A stretch of 64,000 nucleotides of DNA from NCBI GenBank assembly GCA_903825645.1, contig CAIKBL010000081.1, positions 1 to 64,000 of the forward strand. The letters run 5' to 3'. This document shows, one piece after another, positions 9,082 through 17,214 of this stretch. Position numbers and translations under genes: made by a program. Below the pieces are notes generated by a model. It was not told where the DNA came from. It did no database searches and saw only the letters and a list, made by a program, of their open reading frames with translations. Each line of letters starts with the position of its first letter. Position 1 is the first letter of the stretch. Source of the DNA: an uncultured Pseudomonadota bacterium. Lineage in GTDB: Bacteria > Pseudomonadota > Gammaproteobacteria > Ga0077536.

Positions 9082-9615
9082 TCAGTTCGGTTCGATAATG
9101 ATAAGGACTGCGTCGAATTCAACCATCTGCCCATCTCGGGCACGGATCTCGCGCACGATCCCGCGCAGGCCGCTCTGCACAGGCGTGAACAGTTTCATGA
9201 CTTCAATGAGGCAGACTTCGGTGGTCACTTCAATTTGCTGTCCCACTTCGATATAGGTCGGTGCGCCTGGTTTGGGTGCGCGATAGAACGTTCCGAGATT
9301 GGGCGCACGAATCGCTACCTGGCCGTCTGGGATGGGCGCGCCAGCGCCGCCCGCCGCATGCGACAGGGTCGTAGACGAGGCTGCCACTGACGCTGCGGCC
9401 GGCACAACGACATTCGCCACCGCGCTATTTGTCATCGCCGCGGACGGCACCGCAGCTGCAGGCGTCCTTGGAGTCGTTGCCGTGGGATCATTCGACAGAA
9501 ATATCTCGAGCCCATCCGCTTCAAGATGCATTTCATCCCAGCTGGATTGCTTGAAGATCTCGATCAAATTCTCGATATCCTCTGCCGTAACCTTGCGCTT
9601 CTCGGAACTCGCCAT
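9082..9615 (-). CDS. Biotin carboxyl carrier protein (AccB-like)
   Basis: 177 aa. The N-terminal ~45 residues resemble the AccB start (a helix, then an acidic LEADGLEIFLS segment). A flexible Ala/Pro/Val/Thr-rich linker runs from about 48 to 95. The C-terminal biotinyl/lipoyl domain carries IEVMKLFTPV, where Lys is the biotinylation site; the more usual form is AMKM. It shuttles carboxybiotin between the biotin carboxylase and carboxyltransferase encoded just downstream. Start chosen at the ATG giving MASSEKRK, because earlier codons are not family-like. A biotin ligase is not in the window. Confidence 0.92.
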   Translation of the reverse strand: MASSEKRKVTAEDIENLIEIFKQSSWDEMHLEADGLEIFLSNDPTATTPRTPAAAVPSAAMTNSAVANVVVPAAASVAASSTTLSHAAGGAGAPIPDGQVAIRAPNLGTFYRAPKPGAPTYIEVGQQIEVTTEVCLIEVMKLFTPVQSGLRGIVREIRARDGQMVEFDAVLIIIEPN

Positions 9616-9677
9616 GCAATTTCTCATTTTGTTCGTTGACGGTTGAAGCGCAGTCATACGCTCCGCTTTTTGGAAGA

Positions 9678-11423
9678 CTATTTCACGGCCCCCAGCGCAG
9701 CCAACAGCGCGGGTAAGCGCTGTTTGACCACAATGGCTTTCACGCCAGCGGCTACCGCAGCGGCGACGCCCTTGTCGCTGTTAAGGACGGCCCCACGCAA
9801 GATCAGTGCGCCGGCCGCCAGTGCGGCTAATTGTTCCGGATCCTCTCCTCCGCGCATGCGGTCGAGATCTTGCGCTGCCTTGGCTTCGGGCGCTGCCTCC
9901 TCGAAAACTTGCAGCGGCGCACGCACCGCCGCCCAAACGGCTAGCGCCGCAAGGCCCGGCTCGGTGCGTTCGTCAGGCGCGATCACCGATAAATCACCCG
10001 CGTACACCCGTCCAGCACCACCATCGACGGTTACCACCTGGCCCACCAGGGCCATCAGATTTCCGGGACCGCAGCCGACCACGCAAGGCACGCCAATATC
10101 ACGACAGACCAGCGCGGCGTGGGAAGTTGTGCCCCCCTGCTCCGTGATCACGGCATGCGCGACCAGCATGCCGTGGACATCGTCCGGACTTGTCGTGTCC
10201 CGGGCGAGAATGACCTTCTCGCCCGCCTGAGCCCGACGTTCAGCTTCATCGGTGTTGATCACCACAACGCCCGTCCCAATTCCCTGACAGGCGGCCTCGC
10301 CGCCGGCCACAACCACCGCATCGTCCGTGGCCCCTGGGGCGAGACGGGGACTCAATAACACCCGAATCTGCTCTGCCGTCACGCGCGACAGCGCAGTCGC
10401 TTCATCGATTCGCCCCTCATGAACCATATCCACGGCGAAGCGAACAGCGGCGGCCGGCGCCCGCTTTGCCGTCCGGGTCTGCAAGAGGTATAGCTGCCCC
10501 TGCTGAACCGTAAATTCAATATCCTGCACATCCCCGTTCTCTGCTTCCAGGCGCGCGGCGGCGGCGAGGAGTTGACGATGAATGTCCGGCGCGGATTCCG
10601 CGAGTGCACTGAGCGGGCGCGGCGTAAAACGTCCGGAGACGACATCCTCACCCTGTGCGCGGGCGAGATATTCCCCAAAAGGGTCTGCCGCACCGGTGAG
10701 CGGATTACGGCTAAACAGGACACCCGTGCCGGAATCCGCATCAAGGTTACCAAACACCATGGCCTGCACCGTCACCGCCGTACCCAGCGTATGCGGGATC
10801 TGGTGGTGATCACGATAACGCCGTGCGCGTCGCGAATTCCACGATTCAAAGACCGCTTGGACTGCACCGGCAAGTTGTGCCCGGGGCTCCTCGGGGACGG
10901 ACATACCCGTCGCTTCAATAATCGCACTTTCGATGTTCGCGAGGGGCGCGTCCGCCGCTAACTCGGGCAAGGTTCCGCGCAGCACGATGCGCGCATACAA
11001 CTCCAGAAAACGTCGATGGGTGTCGCTCGCAAAAGCAGCATCACCCGTTTCCCGAGCCAACGCGACAGCCGTCTCACTATTCATGCCCAGATTGAGGATG
11101 GTATCCATCATGCCCGGCATTGAAACCATCGCGCCCGAACGAACCGACAGAAGCAACGGCGCACGATCACTCCCCAACACTCTGCCGGTCATTTTTTCCA
11201 ACCACTGCACGCCAATTTCAAGCTCATCGAGAAGCCCTGCTGGCAAGGCACCGGTGGCTAGATATTCCGCACAGGCCTGTGTCGTAATCACGAAGGCGGG
11301 TGGCACCGGCAGCCCGAGCCCTCGCATCCTCGCGACCGACCAGGCCTTACCACCAATCAACGACTTCTCAGGCAGGGAAGTCCCATCGAGGGCCAATGTC
11401 CGCGGCCCGAGTTCAATTGTCAT
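9678..11423 (-). CDS. PPDK-like phosphotransferase lacking the pyruvate-binding barrel
   Basis: 581 aa. The N-terminal ATP-binding part matches pyruvate phosphate dikinase (GGKAWSVARM near residue 25; SVRSGAMVSMPGMMDT near 93; VLFSRNPLTG and DVQDIEFTVQQGQLYLLQTRTAK further on). The swivelling phosphohistidine domain follows (ITEQGGTTSHAALVCRD near residue 430, with the phosphorylatable His). The ~350-residue C-terminal PEP/pyruvate barrel is absent; instead there is a ~110-residue Ala/Leu-rich tail. Such a protein could phosphorylate its own His from ATP and pass phosphate to a different acceptor. Its place between a CoA ligase and a biotin carboxylase suggests substrate activation; this is inference. 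Confidence 0.85.
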   Translation of the reverse strand: MTIELGPRTLALDGTSLPEKSLIGGKAWSVARMRGLGLPVPPAFVITTQACAEYLATGALPAGLLDELEIGVQWLEKMTGRVLGSDRAPLLLSVRSGAMVSMPGMMDTILNLGMNSETAVALARETGDAAFASDTHRRFLELYARIVLRGTLPELAADAPLANIESAIIEATGMSVPEEPRAQLAGAVQAVFESWNSRRARRYRDHHQIPHTLGTAVTVQAMVFGNLDADSGTGVLFSRNPLTGAADPFGEYLARAQGEDVVSGRFTPRPLSALAESAPDIHRQLLAAAARLEAENGDVQDIEFTVQQGQLYLLQTRTAKRAPAAAVRFAVDMVHEGRIDEATALSRVTAEQIRVLLSPRLAPGATDDAVVVAGGEAACQGIGTGVVVINTDEAERRAQAGEKVILARDTTSPDDVHGMLVAHAVITEQGGTTSHAALVCRDIGVPCVVGCGPGNLMALVGQVVTVDGGAGRVYAGDLSVIAPDERTEPGLAALAVWAAVRAPLQVFEEAAPEAKAAQDLDRMRGGEDPEQLAALAAGALILRGAVLNSDKGVAAAVAAGVKAIVVKQRLPALLAALGAVK

Positions 11424-11513
11424 TTAGATTCCCAATACATGCTAAAACTAGGGAAAACCGCGCCGGCCTGCGGAATTTAGGGCCCGCCATCCCAAGGTTC
11501 GGCATCTGCGTAG

Positions 11514-12116
11514 TTACTCTTCGCGTACGCCATCCCGAATCCGCAACAAATCTTCGTGCATTTCAAACCACACCGTGTGGTAGCTCTCGAGCTTCGCGTC
11601 GCTCACCCAACGCCCATCTCCCGCCTCCGCTCGCTCCAGCGCTTGCTCCAGCTTGCCCAAATAGTGGCGCAATCTTGGCACCGCGCAACTCAATGCCTGA
11701 ATGATGGGCGTGAAACGGTCGTGCAGATCGCCAAGACGACTCAGCATGTGCGCGTCGTATTCTGCGTCGGCATGATCATTGCGGACCTTTTGTCCCCCGA
11801 CTTCCATCAATTGCCAATCCGTAATCAACTGCTTCAGCTCAGTATTGATTCTCTCGAAGCGCTCGTTCGCCTGTATGAAACCACGATCCAAGCGCATCTC
11901 GGCGTAGAACTTGGCGCATTGTCCATCCACAATCATGCGGCCCGCCGGCGATAGCAGATAGGCGCCCTGCGCCTCGACACTGCGGCCACCCGCAGTTGCC
12001 TCTGCGAGCAATTCGCTTACACGATCCTCACTGAGGCCTACAAGCGCTGCCACTGCGGCAGCTGAAGCATGCTTCTTGATTGCCAATCCATACAAAACGA
12101 GATGCCTGTCGTCCAT
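11514..12116 (-). CDS. Winged-helix plus helical-bundle protein, PPDK-associated
   Basis: 200 aa from the ATG at 12116; an upstream extension would run into the ligase region and lacks family-like sequence. Residues ~5-70 look like a winged helix (AAVAALVGLSEDRVSELL, then LLSPAGR). The rest is helical with ITDWQL near 105 and ESYHTVWFEMHEDLL near the C-terminus. From memory, the same two parts occur as the tail of, or next to, short PPDK-like proteins in actinobacteria, so it may be the detached C-terminal part of the neighbouring PPDK-like enzyme rather than a DNA-binding regulator. It is 90 bases upstream of that gene. Confidence 0.65.
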   Translation of the reverse strand: MDDRHLVLYGLAIKKHASAAAVAALVGLSEDRVSELLAEATAGGRSVEAQGAYLLSPAGRMIVDGQCAKFYAEMRLDRGFIQANERFERINTELKQLITDWQLMEVGGQKVRNDHADAEYDAHMLSRLGDLHDRFTPIIQALSCAVPRLRHYLGKLEQALERAEAGDGRWVSDAKLESYHTVWFEMHEDLLRIRDGVREE

Positions 12117-12177
12117 GGGGATTTTTCTCTGCGCGAGTTCGCGGTCAGCCAATCGGGATGTTTGGAATACGAAAAAC

Positions 12178-13635
12178 TCAGGATCTCGCAAGAATCCGCG
12201 CGCGGACTTCTCGGCGCAATATCTTGCTGGCGGCACTTTTAGGCAATTCGGGCCACACTTCAACGCTTTTGGGCCGCTTATAATTCGCCAGCCGCGTCCG
12301 TGCATGTTCCAGAATCGCGTCGGTGTCCAAATCAGCGCGCCCAGCTACGACTGCGACGACGCGGTCTCCCCATTTCTCGTCCGGCAACCCCACTACCGCG
12401 GCTTCCACAACGCCGTCGATTTCGAGCAACACATCCTCGACTTCTCGCGGATAGACGTTGTACCCACCGGAAATAAGCATATCGTTCTTGCGATCGAGGA
12501 TGTAGAAGTAACCATCCTCGTCCATCTTGCCAATATCACCTGTGTGCAACCACCCGTTGCGAAACGCCTGCTCAGTCGCCTCCGGTCGGTTCCAGTAGTA
12601 GGCCATGGTCTGCGGACCTCGGCAGCAGATTTCGCCGATCTCCCCTGGCGGCAGCGGCTTATCGTCATCGTCAAGGACGCTGACATCCACGAACGTGAAT
12701 GGGCGCCCGCACGAACCGACCCGCGCATGTTCGTCGGGACCCAGGCAGGTAATGACCATCGGACTTTCTGCCTGTCCGTAGGTTTGGGCGAAGACCTTAC
12801 CGAAGCGAGCCTGCGCACGCGCCAGCACGCTCGGCGCGATAGGAGACGCGCCGTAACTGATGGTTCGCAAGTTGAGCTTCGCGCTCGCTAACGCGGGCTC
12901 CTCCAGAATCATGGCCAGCATGGTGGGGACGAGGAAGGTCATACTCGCCTGCGTATTTTCCGCGAGCGTAACAAATTCTGCCGCGTCGAACTTCGGCATA
13001 ATGAGTGACGTTGCCCCACGCGCCAAAGCCGGCAAAAAGAATGCGCCGGACGCATGCGCAATCGGCGCTGCATGCAAAAAGGTGTCCCCGGGGCGAATGT
13101 CCGGGACGAGATCCATGAGGAACGCGGCGAGTTCAGCGAGCTCGCCGCGCGTCGTCAGCGTAACGGCCTTTGCCTTGCCGGTCGTGCCGCCAGTGAAGCC
13201 CAAGCGATAGGGGGCGTCCAGCGCGCGGTCGATAACGCAAGGGACCTTGGCGCCATCTGCGATGAGACCCTGCAATTCTTCGGGTCCAATCAGTTGTTCG
13301 GCACTGAGTCCGTCGATTCCGGCGTGAATCACAAGCCGGCAGCCCGAGTCGTTAATTTTATATTGGTGATTGTCGAGCGTTTCGCGGGTATTAAGCCCTA
13401 CGCGCACGAGACCGGCCTTGGCGACAGCGTAATAGGCAACGAGGCATTCAATGCTGTTGGAAAGCAGTACCCCGACCCGGTCGCCAACTTCGAGGCCGCG
13501 CGCGAGTAGCGCATTACCAAGCCGGTCCGTTGCCGCGTCGAATTCCTGAAAGGAAATCCTGCGCTGCCCCTCTATGAGACAAGCGCTATCGCCAAAATAG
13601 AGCGCCGCGCGACGAATAATCTGTCCTATTTGCAT
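12178..13635 (-). CDS. AMP-forming acyl-CoA synthetase (class I adenylate-forming ligase)
   Basis: 485 aa. ANL-superfamily motifs appear in order: P-loop GFTGGTTGKAKAV (near residue 148), TYGQAESP (near 285), GWLHTGDIGKMDEDGYFYI (near 365), the DRKNDMLISGG hinge, and the C-terminal catalytic Lys in LPKSAASKILRRE. It would couple a carboxylic acid to CoA with ATP. The FTGGTTGK form of the P-loop recalls benzoate/cyclohexane-carboxylate-type ligases, but substrate cannot be read from sequence. It starts 3 bases after the upstream 516-aa gene, so the two are probably co-translated. A likely role is activating the carboxylated product. Confidence 0.92.
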   Translation of the reverse strand: MQIGQIIRRAALYFGDSACLIEGQRRISFQEFDAATDRLGNALLARGLEVGDRVGVLLSNSIECLVAYYAVAKAGLVRVGLNTRETLDNHQYKINDSGCRLVIHAGIDGLSAEQLIGPEELQGLIADGAKVPCVIDRALDAPYRLGFTGGTTGKAKAVTLTTRGELAELAAFLMDLVPDIRPGDTFLHAAPIAHASGAFFLPALARGATSLIMPKFDAAEFVTLAENTQASMTFLVPTMLAMILEEPALASAKLNLRTISYGASPIAPSVLARAQARFGKVFAQTYGQAESPMVITCLGPDEHARVGSCGRPFTFVDVSVLDDDDKPLPPGEIGEICCRGPQTMAYYWNRPEATEQAFRNGWLHTGDIGKMDEDGYFYILDRKNDMLISGGYNVYPREVEDVLLEIDGVVEAAVVGLPDEKWGDRVVAVVAGRADLDTDAILEHARTRLANYKRPKSVEVWPELPKSAASKILRREVRARILARS

Positions 13636-13638
13636 GTG

Positions 13639-15189
13639 TTATGACCGCCGAATTTTTTCGATGTCTAGACGTCTCAAGCCGGCACCTTTATCGCGCAGGT
13701 TTCGCGAATTTTCCTGTTCGATGCGATACATCTCATCCGCTTCTGACGTGTCGTATTGATACTTAAGCCAGCTCTCGCACTTGTACCGAAAACGCTCGCC
13801 GCTGAGTCGGGGCGTAAATGCCTTGACCCGGCGGTTATATTCTGCTTGGGTCAGGACACCCTGAGTCGTGCGATAGCGGTCTTCCTTCGGATCAAGATGG
13901 GTGATGCCAGGCTCAATATCACCACAGGTGGCGGTATAGTCGTGGTCGTCAAGAATGGTGTACGGGATCAGCGAGTAGGTGTTCGCCGGCAAGTTGGAGT
14001 GCTGCATCAATTGATAGTCGTGTGTACGCTGCCCCGGATGTGACAGCGGCCCGAGCATTTCCCACAGCGACATGTTGCTGTATTCATCATTCAGCAACGG
14101 ACGAAAGCGCTCTGCGCGCTGATCAATGAGGATCCAGTCATCCGCTTCATAACAACCGGCCACATGCGCAATATCCTTGCAAATAGCAAAATAGGTGATC
14201 GCCCCGGCGTCGATCATCTGATCCCGGGTCCAGCCCGCAATTCGTTTCCATAGACGAGAAGTCGCTTCCTTGGCGCGCACCGTCAGGTCGACGAAGGTCG
14301 CCGTCAGCTCCTCTCGGCTATCCATGCCGACGGGCTGATAGGATTCGCTCAGGCTGTCCGAGGTATAAAGACCAACCCCTACCATATGGTCGGATTTAAA
14401 TTCAGGCTGAGACTCGAATGAGCCCCAGTCATCAATAATATTGAAGTGACAATCCTGAACCGCCATTGGAACAGTCAAATTATTGTAGGGCATCTCGGCG
14501 GCGACGCCGTCGAGCCAAGGATAATCGCCTTCGGCGAGATCCATGAAATCGCGAACGATCATTTCGCGATCATTGTCGATTTTATAGGGTCCTTGATTAT
14601 GCAGCGCTATCCGCGATTCGCACGACGCAAGAAAACCGTATTGGGACGTCGCCGCCATGAAGGCCTGCGCCGCCGTGTGCAACGCATCGCCCTCCGCGCA
14701 GTCATACATGTCGGCATGAAAAATCTGTAACCGGCGTTCCGGCAGAATCTGTGCGCGATGGCCGAACTCGCGGTTGGTCATGTGCGCATCATTTCGATGC
14801 CACGCGAGCTGGAAGCGCTTCCAGAAATCGAGGACATACGCGACATCCTCTACGGCATCCTGCGGACGAATCAGCCCCAGTGAAATCAGATATTCGCGGC
14901 CGAGCAAGTAAAAATTCGGAAGACCCCATCCAAGCGCCGGATTCTGGCACTTGATGCCACGCGCCCGAACGCGATCACCGATGTCCTCGGCGCGCATATG
15001 ATTTTCGATCTTCCGAAGCAACGCCGGATAGCGATAGAACGCCATGAAGTAGGAAAGAATCATGTAGGGTGATACGGGAAACAATTTCGATTCCTGTACC
15101 GTGCGGGTTAAGCACAGCCAATAGGTCTCGTCGCTATTCTGCTGAATAAGGTTGTTGGTCTCCAGCAGTTGGGCGTAGGTCAGCGTCAT
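13639..15189 (-). CDS. Unrecognised 516-aa protein, tightly coupled to phosphohistidine-domain protein
   Basis: I do not recognise a family. The start is fixed by an ATGA overlap (15186-15189) with the upstream gene; a longer frame exists but overlaps that gene. The protein is soluble, rich in aromatic and acidic residues, with dispersed His and Cys (HADMYDCAEG, KCQNPALGWGLPNF, EQENSRNLR near the C-terminus) and no obvious nucleotide-binding loop or membrane segment. Because the partner is an isolated swivelling phosphohistidine domain, this could supply the ATP-binding or the acceptor-binding part of a PEP-synthase-like or phenylphosphate-synthase-like enzyme. That is inference from arrangement only. 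Confidence 0.8.
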   Translation of the reverse strand: MTLTYAQLLETNNLIQQNSDETYWLCLTRTVQESKLFPVSPYMILSYFMAFYRYPALLRKIENHMRAEDIGDRVRARGIKCQNPALGWGLPNFYLLGREYLISLGLIRPQDAVEDVAYVLDFWKRFQLAWHRNDAHMTNREFGHRAQILPERRLQIFHADMYDCAEGDALHTAAQAFMAATSQYGFLASCESRIALHNQGPYKIDNDREMIVRDFMDLAEGDYPWLDGVAAEMPYNNLTVPMAVQDCHFNIIDDWGSFESQPEFKSDHMVGVGLYTSDSLSESYQPVGMDSREELTATFVDLTVRAKEATSRLWKRIAGWTRDQMIDAGAITYFAICKDIAHVAGCYEADDWILIDQRAERFRPLLNDEYSNMSLWEMLGPLSHPGQRTHDYQLMQHSNLPANTYSLIPYTILDDHDYTATCGDIEPGITHLDPKEDRYRTTQGVLTQAEYNRRVKAFTPRLSGERFRYKCESWLKYQYDTSEADEMYRIEQENSRNLRDKGAGLRRLDIEKIRRS

Positions 15190-15929
15190 CGCGTTACCCG
15201 CCAAACACGTGAAGTCATCTCCATGCTTTTTTGATAATTTTCGGCGGTTTTCGCCGTGCCCGAACACTCCATGCGAATGGTGTCTCCTTCCCGAAGCCCG
15301 GAAAGTTTGGCGTTCATGAAACAAGGGATCCCGTACTCGCGGGTCAGGATCCCCAAGTGGGAACGCACCGTCCCGCCGGCACACAGGACGCCGGCGAATT
15401 GCCCGAGGATTGGCGCCGTGAGCGTTCCGCCTGAATCATCGATGATCGCGATGGTGCCCTTGGGGACACCCTCGTTCAGATAATGGAGCACCGTCGGACT
15501 CGAGCGGACATACCGCGCAATCCCAATCAAATCGGCGTCATATTTGACAACGTTATCGCCGATGCCACGTTGCTCGAGTCCATTGGTGTCGGGTGGTAAG
15601 ACGACGGCGTCCGGATGTTCAAAGCTGAACGCCGCCAAATCGTCTTCCGCCCCCGGCGCGGGCAGATAAGCATCGGGGCGCTCCTGTTGCGACACGACGG
15701 CTGACCAGACATACCGATGACCGTACGCCAACAGCCGTCGATCGATCGACTCGAAATCCTCTTTCGTGATATCGCTTACCGCCGCCCCAAAAACAAACTC
15801 GTGCCAAGGGCGACCAGACTCCGCAAATCGACGTCGCACGAGCGCCCTCACCGCGAGGTGAAATGCCTCCACTACCGGAGTCGAATTGTGATCACCGAAT
15901 TTGTCGGTGTCGCCAAAGAGTCTTGTCAT
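15186..15929 (-). CDS. PEP-utilising enzyme mobile (swivelling phosphohistidine) domain protein
   Basis: 247 aa from the ATG at 15929 (MTRLFGDTDKFG). The C-terminal ~90 residues match the PEP-synthase/PPDK mobile domain: PKGTIAIIDDSGG, then CAGGTVRSHLGILTREYGI, where the His is the expected phosphorylation site, then LREGDTIRME. The N-terminal ~140 residues are unlike the ATP-grasp domain. No ATP-binding domain or barrel is encoded in this gene, so it must act with partners; the next gene overlaps it by 4 bases. Phenylphosphate synthase is a known multi-subunit enzyme with a free mobile domain and is the closest analogy. Confidence 0.82.
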   Translation of the reverse strand: MTRLFGDTDKFGDHNSTPVVEAFHLAVRALVRRRFAESGRPWHEFVFGAAVSDITKEDFESIDRRLLAYGHRYVWSAVVSQQERPDAYLPAPGAEDDLAAFSFEHPDAVVLPPDTNGLEQRGIGDNVVKYDADLIGIARYVRSSPTVLHYLNEGVPKGTIAIIDDSGGTLTAPILGQFAGVLCAGGTVRSHLGILTREYGIPCFMNAKLSGLREGDTIRMECSGTAKTAENYQKSMEMTSRVWRVTR

Positions 15930-16167
15930 GCTGGGCTCGCTGAGTTGACCGCCTACCACACGAGGCTGCCGGGCGACAGCTGAGTGCCGGCCCCGGGCCG
16001 GCAAGGATGTCCGATCAGGCTAATTGGCGCAACTCTCAAAGGACTCATAGCGAGGCTTGCGCGAATCAGTTGCTGCATCGCAAGAATGGCCGTCCCCGTG
16101 GCGCGCACAGCAAACCATCCGTCGACGGCCCGGACACGTGACCAAAGAAAGCGGTCGCCTGCGCGCA

Positions 16168-17106
16168 CTACCAGCTCAGCGATTCTTCGCTGACCGTAAT
16201 GTTGATTCGGGACCAAGCGAGTTCCAGCGCATCGACAGTCCCACCGACCCCCAGCTTGAAGTTCCCGAGGTTGAGCTCTGGGGAGGAACGACCGAGCAAC
16301 TGCGCGACGCTTCGAGCGGCCTCAAAAGGTTCCAACATGCGCGGCTGCCAACGCCCAAAAACTTTGATGTTATCGGCATACTCCTCGGTCATCCCGGTGC
16401 GAATAAAAGGCAGCATAAGCGAGGCCGCACTGACCATATCACTCGATTTCCCAAGATTGACCTTCAAGATCTCCGGCAATTTCAGCACCGCCCAGTTCGC
16501 CACCACGTAGCCCGGCACGGAGCTCCCCGGCTCCAGCGCCTGCATTGAGGAAATGTAGAGCAATTGCAGGGGATGTTTGTGGTAGAGCGCTTCGCCTGCC
16601 CAAAGGTGTGTCATGGCGACAAACCCCTCAATCTTCGTATTCATCACCAGCGAGGATTCCGCAAGGTTCTCAATGAATTCGCGCCGAACGCGCGCCCGGC
16701 GCTCGGCGCGGCCTTCGCCTTCGATTTCAGGCAACGCACGACCAAACCGGTAGCCCTTCTCGGTCAAGCCGGAATTGCAAATAATGATGTCCGGTCCTTT
16801 GTTCCCCATCTGCTCGATGACATAGCTGCGGGAAGCCCACAGGTCTCGGGTATTGGTCACGTCGGCTTGAAGGGCGAAGGCACTCGCCCCATGGCGCCGT
16901 ATGGCGTCGACGAGATCGAAGCCATCACGATAGCTGTTATGAAAATGGACCCCTACCGCAGACGCTCCATTAGCCGCGGCCGCAAGCGCAAGGGCCTGTC
17001 CAATGCCCCCGTCCTTGCCCGAACCTGTAATCAACACGCGTTTTCCCGCAAAACTCGCCGCCATGCCGGGAAATTTGAATTGTTGGAAATCCGCGGTGTA
17101 AGCCAT
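16168..17106 (-). CDS. Divergent SDR-family protein lacking the catalytic lysine
   Basis: 312 aa, first gene of the minus-strand cluster, with AAGGAG 9 bases before the ATG. The Rossmann motif is TGSGKDGGIGQAL (near residue 27), the catalytic Ser lies in LYISSMQAL and the Tyr in VPGYVVANW, but the Lys expected four residues after the Tyr is Asn. The insert between the cofactor motif and Ser is longer than in classical SDRs (total length 312 against about 250), somewhat like the FabG-like domains of fatty acid synthases. It could bind NAD(P)H with altered chemistry or serve a structural role. A 238-base gap separates it from the next gene. Confidence 0.8.
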   Translation of the reverse strand: MAYTADFQQFKFPGMAASFAGKRVLITGSGKDGGIGQALALAAAANGASAVGVHFHNSYRDGFDLVDAIRRHGASAFALQADVTNTRDLWASRSYVIEQMGNKGPDIIICNSGLTEKGYRFGRALPEIEGEGRAERRARVRREFIENLAESSLVMNTKIEGFVAMTHLWAGEALYHKHPLQLLYISSMQALEPGSSVPGYVVANWAVLKLPEILKVNLGKSSDMVSAASLMLPFIRTGMTEEYADNIKVFGRWQPRMLEPFEAARSVAQLLGRSSPELNLGNFKLGVGGTVDALELAWSRINITVSEESLSW

Positions 17107-17129
17107 GAACAGTCTCTCCTTTGCCTAAC

Positions 17130-17146
17130 GGGACATCCGATGTCCC
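17130..17146. promoter_or_regulatory. Perfect palindromic site in divergent promoter region
   Basis: GGGACAT and ATGTCCC separated by CCG, 24 bases upstream of the first cluster gene (minus strand) and 69 bases upstream of the siroheme-synthase-like gene (plus strand). A 7+7 perfect inverted repeat between divergent genes is the expected position of an operator controlling one or both units. No regulator gene is adjacent, so the binding protein is unknown. Confidence 0.4.
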
Positions 17147-17214
17147 TGGTTTTTGCGTACGTCGGCAATAGCCCTGATAATCGCCACCCCGCTTCGCGTT
17201 GGAGCCCGCCTTAG

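Noticed and set aside
15190..15384. N-terminal extension of the 516-aa protein
   Set aside because: The extension overlaps the phosphohistidine-domain gene and is low-complexity; the ATGA overlap at 15186-15189 is the natural start.
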